Shown here: positions 1 through 6,966 of the stretch, in pieces
How positions within the stretch are numbered: position 1 is the first letter of the stretch
Layout of the letters: each line of letters opens with the position of its first letter
NCBI GenBank assembly: GCA_003142255.1
Contig: PLLO01000005.1
Span: 1-64,000 of the forward strand
Direction of reading: 5' to 3'
Source of the DNA: Bacteroidales bacterium
GTDB taxonomy: Bacteria; Bacteroidota; Bacteroidia; Bacteroidales; VadinHA17
DNA length: 64,000 nucleotides
Made by a program: the position numbers and the translations under genes
Notes under the pieces: model-generated
Seen by the model: only the letters and a program-made list of their open reading frames with translations
Database searches by the model: none
What the model was told of the DNA's origin: nothing

Positions 1-193
1 AAAGCGGAATGCTCTACCAACTGAGCTACTAAATCAAATATTTAAAATCAAATTCTCAAATTCAAAGAACCCTTGGACCCTTCCGCAAAGCGGAATGCCC
101 TACCAACTGAGCTACTAAATCAAATATTCATAAAAAAAGAGCCCTTGGATCCTTCCGCGAAGCGGAATGCTCTACCAACTGAGCTACTAAATC
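1..193 (-). repeat. Three tandem tRNA-like 5' halves with a hairpin in place of the anticodon arm
   Basis: On the minus strand three copies (139-193, 67-121 and 1-35, the last cut by the window edge) begin like a tRNA: a 7-nt acceptor-like start, TA, and a D arm with GCTC and GAGC stems around AGTTGGTA. Copy 67-121 has GGGC in place of GAGC. Instead of a 17-nt anticodon arm there is a 15-nt perfect hairpin, TTCCGC-TTT/TTC-GCGGAA (plus-strand 81-95 and 153-167), then GGATCC or GGGTCC and the start of a T arm that breaks off. There is no 3' acceptor strand and no usable anticodon, so these are not functional tRNAs. Copies are spaced 86 and 72 bp end to end, with AT-rich spacers. Confidence 0.75.
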
Positions 194-347
194 ATCCTGA
201 TAAATTTGCGAGTGCAAATGTATGATAATTTTAAATTATTGCAAAGCACGAATCCATTTTTTCATTTTTTGTTTATTGGAATGAACAGCAAATTGATAAC
301 TATTGTATTTTTACATGGAATACAAGAATTTTGAATCTGTCAACCCC

Positions 348-1157
348 ATGTTTAAAGATAAGGTAGTTATAGTCACCGGCGCCTCATTCGGAATTGGTGA
401 GGCGATAGCGCGCGAATTCGCAGCTAACGGGAGCAAGGTGATGCTGGCCGCAAGGTCGGTTGAGAAACTCTCTGCCATTGTTGCTGACCTTAAAGCAAAA
501 AACCTTGAAGCATCCTATGTTAAAACAGATGTAACTATCGAAGGAGAATGCAGGAACCTTGTTGAAAAGACTGTTGAAAAATATGGCACTGTGAATATCC
601 TCGTCAATAATGCAGGAATTTCAATGCGGGCCTTATTCGATGATGCCGACCTCAAAGTCCTTCACAGGTTAATGGATGTGAACTTTTGGGGTACGGTTTA
701 TTGTACGAAATATGCTCTTCCATACCTGGTTGCGAACAAAGGATCCCTGGTTGCAATATCTTCGGTAGCCGGTTTCCATGGATTACCTGGCCGAACAGGG
801 TATTCCGCCTCAAAATTTGCAATTCATGGCTTCATGGAGACTATTAGGATAGAAAACCTGAAAAAAGGCTTGCATGTAATGATCCTTGCCCCTGGATATA
901 CCGAATCTGAGATCAGGAAACATGCGCTTATCGCAGATGGATCGGAACAGGGTTCATCGCCCAGGAACGAAGACAAGCTTATGTCTCCTCAACATGTCGC
1001 AAAATGGGTGCTTAAAGGCATAAGAAAGAAGAAAAGAAATAAGATATTGACATGGGAAGGCAGATTTACAGCCCTCTTCCAGCGAATTGTCCCGACACTT
1101 ATTGACAGAGGATATTATTATTCAATTTCCAGGGAACCAGGTTCTCCGATAAAGTAA
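348..1157 (+). CDS. Short-chain dehydrogenase/reductase (classical SDR)
   Basis: NAD(P)-dependent oxidoreductase of the classical SDR family; the substrate cannot be told from sequence. The Rossmann glycine motif TGASFGIG is at the N-terminus, NNAG follows near residue 91, and the catalytic Tyr-Lys pair lies in YSASK with the preceding Ser in SSVAG. Length of 269 residues is normal. The ATG at 348 is preferred over upstream TTG (303) and ATG (315) because it places the nucleotide-binding strand at the usual distance from the N-terminus. It resembles SDRs that act on acyl or sugar substrates, but no partner gene lies next to it. It stands alone between the tRNA-like repeats and the DUF4252 locus. 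Confidence 0.9.
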   Translation: MFKDKVVIVTGASFGIGEAIAREFAANGSKVMLAARSVEKLSAIVADLKAKNLEASYVKTDVTIEGECRNLVEKTVEKYGTVNILVNNAGISMRALFDDADLKVLHRLMDVNFWGTVYCTKYALPYLVANKGSLVAISSVAGFHGLPGRTGYSASKFAIHGFMETIRIENLKKGLHVMILAPGYTESEIRKHALIADGSEQGSSPRNEDKLMSPQHVAKWVLKGIRKKKRNKILTWEGRFTALFQRIVPTLIDRGYYYSISREPGSPIK

Positions 1158-1265
1158 AAGCTCGCCTGTTTTCTTTTTTGAAAAATTTCCGGATTTTATT
1201 GTAATGAAATGGTCACTCGATCGTCTTCATCAGAAAACTTTATTAATCAACTTAAACAAGTTATT

Positions 1266-1760
1266 ATGAAAAGATTGTTTTGTGCCATTTTAATGGTGAT
1301 ATCTGTTGCAGCATGTGGACAGAGGTCCGTTGACAGGCTTTTTGATTCGTATTCCGGTAAGGATAACTTTTATACCATGCATCTGAGCGGAAATCTGCTG
1401 AGATTTGTGGCAAACAGCGATAATGACGATGAAGAAGGCTTGCCGCAGGAAGTTACCGAGTTCAGGCTGATTGCCCAGAAGGATGATCAGGTAAAGGTCA
1501 CGGACTTCTACAATATGGTGATGAAGAACCTGGATACAGAAGGGTACGAAGAATTCATGCGCATCAAAAGCTTTGACCAGAACACAATCCTGCTCGTTAA
1601 GGGTCACGGTAAAGAATTCTATGAATTCCTGATGGTTGCGGGAGGTAAACACAATGTTGTGATCCAGATCAAAGGCTCATTTTCAGTTCAGGATGCAAAG
1701 AAGTTTTCAGTAAACATTAAGAAAGATCATTGCAGGAACCTGACTTGCACTGTGGACTGA
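1266..1760 (+). CDS. DUF4252-family lipoprotein
   Basis: A 164-residue exported protein of the DUF4252 type, function unknown. The N-terminus is a short lipoprotein signal: two basic residues, a hydrophobic stretch, and a lipobox reading VAAC near residue 16. The body shows the family pattern (RLFDSYSGKDNFYTM near the start, a strand-rich core, and a conserved GKEFYEFLMV stretch). The ATG at 1266 is chosen over 1209 because it starts directly at the signal peptide. It is a paralogue of the protein at 2907-3431, and the sigma/anti-sigma pair sits between them, which suggests one envelope-related regulon. Confidence 0.8.
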   Translation: MKRLFCAILMVISVAACGQRSVDRLFDSYSGKDNFYTMHLSGNLLRFVANSDNDDEEGLPQEVTEFRLIAQKDDQVKVTDFYNMVMKNLDTEGYEEFMRIKSFDQNTILLVKGHGKEFYEFLMVAGGKHNVVIQIKGSFSVQDAKKFSVNIKKDHCRNLTCTVD

Positions 1761-1773
1761 ACTATGATGTTTG

Positions 1774-1781
1774 TATCTTTG
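1774..1781 (+). promoter_or_regulatory. -7 box of sigma-factor operon promoter
   Basis: TATCTTTG matches the Bacteroidota TAnnTTTG consensus. It would put the start of transcription roughly 20-25 nt before the ATG at 1812. No well-spaced TTG was found upstream, so only the -7 part is supported. Confidence 0.45.
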
Positions 1782-1811
1782 AGCTGAAATAGCATAAAGC
1801 TGTCATGACTG

Positions 1812-2354
1812 ATGACCCGGAAAAGATTTGATGAAATAATCCATTCGCAATACAGGAAACTGTTCATGATAGCATTCAGGATTGTTAAGAACAAGCCGGA
1901 AGCCGAAGATGCCGTTCAGGAGGTTTTCTTGAAAATGTGGACAATGGGAGAAAAGCTCGATGAATATGATGATATTGAAGCAATTACCGTTACAATAGTT
2001 AAGAATAAATGTATCGATGTGGTCAGAAGAAGAAAGTTTAGTGATGGAGGAGTTGAAATGCCCGCAGTAATGAACTTTGAAAATCCGGTTTCACCTTACG
2101 AACAGATGGCATCAAATGAAACAAATGAGATAGTCAGAAAGATAATATCCGGACTGGCTCCAAATTTCAGGGAACTGGTGCAGTTAAGGGAAATAGACGG
2201 GCTTTCGTACGAGGAGATAGCATCAATCACCGGAGCAAATGTTAACAGCATAAGGGTATCCGTATCAAGGGCACGGCAGATTATTAAAGAGGAATATTTA
2301 AAACATTCATATGAAAGAGGAACTTCTGAAAGAACTTCTGGAGAAGTATTATAA
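1812..2354 (+). CDS. RNA polymerase ECF sigma factor
   Basis: Sigma-70 family, group IV (ECF), 180 residues. Region 2 is clear: an aromatic and basic N-terminal helix, then the EAEDAVQEVFLKMW stretch (residues about 31-44) that contacts the RNA polymerase clamp, and VKNKCIDVVRRRK, which recognises the -10 element. Region 4 near the C-terminus contains LREIDGLSYEEIASITG followed by the recognition helix NSIRVSVSRARQ. It ends 44 bp inside the next gene, so the two are probably translationally coupled. The neighbour has the layout of an anti-sigma factor. The promoters it controls cannot be identified from this window. Confidence 0.9.
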   Translation: MTRKRFDEIIHSQYRKLFMIAFRIVKNKPEAEDAVQEVFLKMWTMGEKLDEYDDIEAITVTIVKNKCIDVVRRRKFSDGGVEMPAVMNFENPVSPYEQMASNETNEIVRKIISGLAPNFRELVQLREIDGLSYEEIASITGANVNSIRVSVSRARQIIKEEYLKHSYERGTSERTSGEVL

Positions 2355-2889
2355 CGGAGAGACTTCAATTGAAGAGGAGCTGAGACTTAAAGAATATTTC
2401 TCGGGCAAAGATGTTCTGCCAGGTTATGAAGCCGAAAAGGAGATTTTCCGGCTCTATTCAGCGTCAGGTCAAATTGCTGCTCCCGATGATGAACTCGAAG
2501 CAAGAATCAAGATTGCCATTGATCATCTTGAAGAGCCAAAGATGAAGCGGATTCCTGTAATCCGAAGATATACAATAATGAGCATTGCAGCTGGATTACT
2601 GATACTAATTGCTTCTTATTTCATGCTGAAGCATCATGCTGAACCCAAAGATACCTTTTCTGATCCTCGCCTGGCATATGCCGAAACAATGAAGATACTG
2701 AACGAGGTTTCGTATAAGCTAAACAAAGGAACATCGGCGCTTGAACCTGTAAGAAAGGTTGCCAGAGCTGCTCAGTCCGGACTTGGTTCGGTCAGCAAAT
2801 CTGCTTCAGTTCTTACTGACAACCTTAAGCAAATAAGGATGATTGACAAAATTTCAAATGCAAATCTTGGAAGTATAAATAGAAAATAA
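2311..2889 (+). CDS. Membrane protein, probable anti-sigma factor
   Basis: A 192-residue protein with one transmembrane helix (about residues 91-107, from IMSIAAGLLILIASYFML). The acidic, charged 90-residue N-terminal part would lie in the cytoplasm and the C-terminal 85 residues outside. That layout, together with a 44-bp overlap with the ECF sigma gene, is the usual arrangement for an anti-sigma factor. No zinc-binding HxxxCxxC motif is present, so it is not a ZAS-type protein. The role is inferred from position and topology, not from a recognised domain. Confidence 0.7.
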   Translation: MKEELLKELLEKYYNGETSIEEELRLKEYFSGKDVLPGYEAEKEIFRLYSASGQIAAPDDELEARIKIAIDHLEEPKMKRIPVIRRYTIMSIAAGLLILIASYFMLKHHAEPKDTFSDPRLAYAETMKILNEVSYKLNKGTSALEPVRKVARAAQSGLGSVSKSASVLTDNLKQIRMIDKISNANLGSINRK

Positions 2890-2906
2890 TATAAATAACG
2901 GTCGAA

Positions 2907-3431
2907 ATGAAAAAGTCATTATTGATATTTACAGCGCTTTTGTTCTGCCTGGCAGTCAGGGCACAGACTAATCCGATAGATGAGTTGTTCGATAAGTATT
3001 CAGATAAGGAAGGATTCACATCTGTCTATATCTCCGGCAAGATGCTTGGAATGTTTGCCGAGATGAGCGGAGATGAAAACAGTAAGGATAATCCGGTACC
3101 AAAGATTACGTCCATAAGGATACTTACTGAGGATTCATTGAATCTCAACAAGGTTAACTTTTATACCGAGCTTTCAAAAAAGATTGATTTCTCTGCTTAT
3201 GAAGAACTTATGGTTGTTAAGGAACAGAAGGAGGTCACCAAGTTCCTTGTTCGCAAGAGCGGAAAAACAATATCGGAGTTCCTTTTAATCACCGGAGGCG
3301 ATAATAAAAACTCTCTTATATCCATCAGAGGCGATATAGATCTGAAAAAATTATCACAAATTTCGAAAGAGACCGGAATAGGTGAGTTGGAACAGCTGGA
3401 TAATGCTGAAAAGAAGAAACCTGAAAAATAG
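2907..3431 (+). CDS. DUF4252-family secreted protein
   Basis: A 174-residue DUF4252 protein with a cleavable signal peptide (hydrophobic stretch LLIFTALLFCLAV, then RAQT, consistent with signal peptidase I cleavage after an Ala-x-Ala-like site). Unlike its paralogue at 1266-1760 it has no lipobox. Shared family positions include DELFDKYSDKEGF near the N-terminus and GKTISEFLLITGG in the second half. It follows the anti-sigma-like gene by 17 bp, so it is probably the last gene of the sigma operon. The C-terminus ends in a lysine-rich tail. The molecular function of DUF4252 is not known. Confidence 0.8.
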   Translation: MKKSLLIFTALLFCLAVRAQTNPIDELFDKYSDKEGFTSVYISGKMLGMFAEMSGDENSKDNPVPKITSIRILTEDSLNLNKVNFYTELSKKIDFSAYEELMVVKEQKEVTKFLVRKSGKTISEFLLITGGDNKNSLISIRGDIDLKKLSQISKETGIGELEQLDNAEKKKPEK

Positions 3432-3524
3432 AAGTTTTCTTCTGTTTCCTATGCAACCTTTACACCTCTTGATTTGTTATTGGATAGAGGAAATCATCCT
3501 GACAGTTTTATATCAGGATTTTTC

Positions 3525-3532
3525 TATATTTG
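3525..3532 (+). promoter_or_regulatory. -7 box before the barrel-like protein gene
   Basis: TATATTTG, a perfect TAnnTTTG match, 29 bases before the ATG at 3562. No good -33 TTG at the right distance; a TTTT stretch lies where it would be. Confidence 0.5.
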
Positions 3533-3561
3533 TTAAATAAACAGAACTAACCAATAAAGAA

Positions 3562-4641
3562 ATGAGCAAGCCAACTAACAGACGAGTCACAGCTTTGATA
3601 TTTACTTCATTATTTATCTCTTCAGCTGCATTCTCACAATTCAACAACGTCGACTTCCTGCGCAGCGCTCCTGCTGATGCAGCTAAATTTGTACAGGCCT
3701 ACATTTCGCCCTGGGCAAATGCTTTCGGGGCCGGACTGAACGGAAGCTGGTATAATACAGCAAAGCCCCATAAACTTGGTGGATTTGATGTTACTGCCTC
3801 ATTCAATGTCGGCATGGTTCCCAGCTCTGCAGGGACATTCGATGTTACTAAAATCGGACTCTCTTCAGCTTTATCGGTAACGGGAGCAGGATCAGGAACG
3901 ACATCAAGCATTTCAGGTCCTAATAAACAGGGTCCCCAAATGGCCTATAAGTCAGGCGTATATACTCTTGCTACCTTCAACACTCCTCCGGGAACTAACT
4001 GGAAGTATATTCCAGTGCCGATGGTGCAGGTAGGAATAGGTCTGCCCCTTGGTACCGAATTAAAGGTAAGATTCCTGCCGAAAATTCCTATTAGGGGAGG
4101 TGATGTTTCTATGTGGGGTGTCGGATTGATGCACAGCATCATGCAATATATACCTGGTAATAAGCTCCTGCCTTTGGATCTTTCCCTTTTTGCAGGCTAT
4201 ACAAGACTTACCGCTAATGTTCCCATCAGCCTTCAGCCTGATGGATCCGTTACCCAGAATTATACAACAATCGATCCTTTGACCTATTTCAGCAACCAGA
4301 ACCTTAACGCTATGGTAGGAGCTCTGAATATAAGCGCAATAGGTTCTGTCAACCTGAAAATAATCACTTTCTATGCCGGTCTCGGGTACAGCAAAACAAA
4401 AACTTCAGTAAAACTTCAGGGTAATTTTCCTTCTCCAAAATTGTATGGAACATCAGTCGAATACAGGGATGATGGTGTAAGAACCGGTGCTGATTTTTCA
4501 AACATGAACATTGAAAACTTTTCCGGACTAAGGGCTAATGCAGGTTTCAGGATTAAACTTGCAGTAATAACGATTTTTGCTGATTACACCAGGGCACAAT
4601 ATAATGTTGTTTCAACAGGCCTGGGAATTTCTTTTAGATAA
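3562..4641 (+). CDS. Secreted, probable outer-membrane beta-barrel protein (DUF6588-like)
   Basis: A 359-residue protein of unknown function. A signal peptide (residues 1-25, ending near SAAFSQ) is followed by FNNVDFLRSAPADAAKFVQAYISP, a pattern I associate with the Bacteroidota DUF6588 family. The rest alternates hydrophobic and polar residues, is Gly-rich and ends in a strand with a terminal aromatic and Arg, as in outer-membrane barrels. It has its own -7 box and a strong terminator directly downstream, so it is probably monocistronic. The barrel assignment is an inference from composition and the C-terminus; the family label is from memory. Confidence 0.65.
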   Translation: MSKPTNRRVTALIFTSLFISSAAFSQFNNVDFLRSAPADAAKFVQAYISPWANAFGAGLNGSWYNTAKPHKLGGFDVTASFNVGMVPSSAGTFDVTKIGLSSALSVTGAGSGTTSSISGPNKQGPQMAYKSGVYTLATFNTPPGTNWKYIPVPMVQVGIGLPLGTELKVRFLPKIPIRGGDVSMWGVGLMHSIMQYIPGNKLLPLDLSLFAGYTRLTANVPISLQPDGSVTQNYTTIDPLTYFSNQNLNAMVGALNISAIGSVNLKIITFYAGLGYSKTKTSVKLQGNFPSPKLYGTSVEYRDDGVRTGADFSNMNIENFSGLRANAGFRIKLAVITIFADYTRAQYNVVSTGLGISFR

Positions 4642-4662
4642 TCTATGATATTAAATTACAAG

Positions 4663-4698
4663 ATCCCCGGGCTGCAGGAAGTTCCGGGGATTTTTTTT
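4663..4698 (+). terminator. Rho-independent terminator
   Basis: An 8-bp perfect stem, ATCCCCGG / CCGGGGAT (4663-4670 and 4684-4691), with a 13-nt loop, followed by a run of T. It lies 21 bp after the stop of the barrel-like gene. Confidence 0.85.
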
Positions 4699-4728
4699 AA
4701 GAATAACACAACTAATTGCAGGTTCATA

Positions 4729-4736
4729 TATATTTG
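4729..4736 (+). promoter_or_regulatory. -7 box of the RelA/SpoT gene
   Basis: TATATTTG, a perfect TAnnTTTG match, 35 bases before the TTG start at 4771. The nearest upstream TTG (4716) is too close for a standard -33. Confidence 0.45.
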
Positions 4737-4770
4737 TGCTGATCTCTTGGAACAATAATTCAGGATTAAT

Positions 4771-6945
4771 TTGGAACTTGAAAAGATTCAATCGGGATAC
4801 AGGGCTCTTCTCAGAGCCTCAAGAAACTCAGTCGCTGCGGAAGACAATAAAGTGATCAGGAGAGCTCTTGACCTTGCTGTTAAGGCGTGTGGCGATAAAG
4901 TAATCCTTACAGGTGAACCGCAGATACTCCACGCTCTTTCTGTGGCCAGGATCATCGCCGGGGAGATGGGATTAGGGCTTACTTCAATAGTCACAGCTCT
5001 TCTTCATGATTCGGTCGATAACCTTGATATCAGCAAAAAGGATATTGAAAAGGAATTCGGCAGAAAGGTTGTGGAAATACTCGATGGCTTTTCAAGGGTC
5101 ACTGGAATAGACTCGATGCAGTCGTCGTACCAGGCTGAGAACTTTCGGAAACTGTTGCTCAGCCTTGCAGATGACGTCCGAGTTATACTTATTAAACTTG
5201 TAGAAAGGCTTGAATATATGCGCAACCTCGACAATGCGCCTGAAAAAGAGAGGTTGCCGCTTGCGTCAGAAACATATTTTCTCTACGCGCCCCTGGCGCA
5301 CCGCCTCGGATTTTATAACATTAAATCGGAACTCGAAGATCTGGCAGTAAAGTACCTTGAACCGGAACAATATCAATATGTAGAGAACCGCCTGAAGCAG
5401 ACAACCGCTTCAAGGAACAGGTTTATTAAGGAATTTTCAGTTCCGCTGCAGAAAAATCTTAAAAAGCAAAACTTTAGATTCACAATCAAAAGCCGCACAA
5501 AATCAATCCATTCCATAATGCTTAAAATGAAAAAGCAAGGTGTTGATTTTGAAGAGGTGTACGATCTTTTTGCTGTCAGGATAATTCTCGAAAGCGATGA
5601 AAAAAGTGAGAAGTCAGAATGCTGGAGAGCATATTCTGTTGTAACCGACCTTTACCAGCCAAACCCGAGCAGGCTTCGGGACTGGATATCGGTGCCCAAA
5701 TCAAACGGATATGAATCGCTGCACACTACGGTAATAGGCCCAAGAGGCAAATGGGTCGAAGTGCAGATACGGTCGGAGAAAATGGACGAGATTGCCGAAA
5801 AAGGAATGGCTGCACATTTTCTGTATAAGGGCATTAAGGGAGAAGGAGGGCTCGAGACATGGCTAACCAAAATGAGGGAAATCCTTGAGTCCCCTGAGAA
5901 GGAGGATACAGCATTTCTTGACCAGGTAAGGTCTGGTCTTTATACTGATGAAATATTCGTCTTTACTCCCAAAGGTGACCTGAGACAACTGCCTGCAGGT
6001 GCCACTGTTCTTGATTTTGCATTTGATATTCATACTGAGGTTGGCTCTTCATGTGTTGGCGGTAAAGTGAATGGAAAGAATGTCACAATAAGATATGTTC
6101 TTCAAAATGGCGATCATGTCGATATAATCAGATCAAAGAATCAAAAGCCTAAGCAGGACTGGCTTTCGTTTGTCATAACCAATAAGGCCAGGACCAAGAT
6201 AAAGCAAGTCCTGAATGAAGAGAAAGTCAGGGCTGCTGCCGAAGGGAAGGAGATCCTGTTACGCAGGCTGAAGAATTGGAAGATTCCATATGGTGACACA
6301 TTGATTCAGAAGCTGATTAACCATTACGACTTAAAGACGGCACAGGATCTGTATTTCCTGATCGAAGAGGGTAAAATTGAGCTTCTCGAGATTAAAGAGG
6401 TCCTGTTGAAAGAGGAAGCCCCTGCACTTCCTGAACCGGCATCATTAATGCAGGAAAAAGAAACTAAGGAAATACCTGAATCTCAATATTCTGATTTTCT
6501 TGTAATTGAAGATAGGGTGGAGGGTCTGGATTACCATCTGGCAAAATGCTGTAATCCTGTTTTCGGAGATTCAATATTTGGATTCGTCACCATCTCAGAA
6601 GGGATTAAGATACACAGGCGTGGCTGTCCGAATGCCCATAACATGATGTCGAGATATCCTTACAGGGTGGTCTCGGCAAAGTGGACCAAATCAAAAGCTG
6701 CTCCTTCTTTCGTAGCATCTGTAAAAATTACCGGAATTGAAGATATGGGAATGGTTAACCGGATAGCAGATATCCTTGCAGTTAACAATGTTACCATACG
6801 AAGCTTTAACTATAAAATGGATGATGGTATGTTCGAAGGAATGCTTCATATAATGGTGCCTAATAATGATATTCTTCATGGAGTTATGAGAAAGATTAAT
6901 TCTATCAAAGGTATCCTAAAAGTAACACGATCCGATAGTGCCTGA
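4771..6945 (+). CDS. relA: Long RelA/SpoT-family (p)ppGpp synthetase, hydrolase site degraded
   Basis: Makes the alarmone (p)ppGpp. Full RSH layout in 724 residues: HD domain (about 25-190), synthetase domain (about 230-375) with KSIHSIMLKM, EEVYDLFAVR, PKSNGYESLHTT and VEVQIR, then TGS (about 390-455), a Cys-containing linker (AKCCNP) and a C-terminal ACT domain. Synthetase residues look intact. In the HD domain His54, His79 and Asp80 remain, but the Glu-Asp pair after HD reads Asp83-Asn84, and the KLADRLHN motif reads KLVERLEY, so the metal-binding Asp is Glu145 and the Asn is Tyr149. This predicts little or no hydrolase activity. The start is TTG; no ATG lies nearby in frame. Confidence 0.9.
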   Translation: MELEKIQSGYRALLRASRNSVAAEDNKVIRRALDLAVKACGDKVILTGEPQILHALSVARIIAGEMGLGLTSIVTALLHDSVDNLDISKKDIEKEFGRKVVEILDGFSRVTGIDSMQSSYQAENFRKLLLSLADDVRVILIKLVERLEYMRNLDNAPEKERLPLASETYFLYAPLAHRLGFYNIKSELEDLAVKYLEPEQYQYVENRLKQTTASRNRFIKEFSVPLQKNLKKQNFRFTIKSRTKSIHSIMLKMKKQGVDFEEVYDLFAVRIILESDEKSEKSECWRAYSVVTDLYQPNPSRLRDWISVPKSNGYESLHTTVIGPRGKWVEVQIRSEKMDEIAEKGMAAHFLYKGIKGEGGLETWLTKMREILESPEKEDTAFLDQVRSGLYTDEIFVFTPKGDLRQLPAGATVLDFAFDIHTEVGSSCVGGKVNGKNVTIRYVLQNGDHVDIIRSKNQKPKQDWLSFVITNKARTKIKQVLNEEKVRAAAEGKEILLRRLKNWKIPYGDTLIQKLINHYDLKTAQDLYFLIEEGKIELLEIKEVLLKEEAPALPEPASLMQEKETKEIPESQYSDFLVIEDRVEGLDYHLAKCCNPVFGDSIFGFVTISEGIKIHRRGCPNAHNMMSRYPYRVVSAKWTKSKAAPSFVASVKITGIEDMGMVNRIADILAVNNVTIRSFNYKMDDGMFEGMLHIMVPNNDILHGVMRKINSIKGILKVTRSDSA

Positions 6946-6966
6946 TGCCCAATGCCTAATGCCTTC

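Noticed and set aside
1-193. Three functional tRNA genes
   Set aside because: There is no 3' half, no acceptor pairing and no 7-nt anticodon loop in any copy.
303-347. Longer N-terminus for the SDR gene (TTG 303 or ATG 315)
   Set aside because: The added residues precede the nucleotide-binding strand and have no SDR counterpart.
6941-6966. Short ATGCC(C)AATGCCTAATGCC tandem between relA and dnaE2
   Set aside because: Too short and simple to support a function; noted only as local low complexity.
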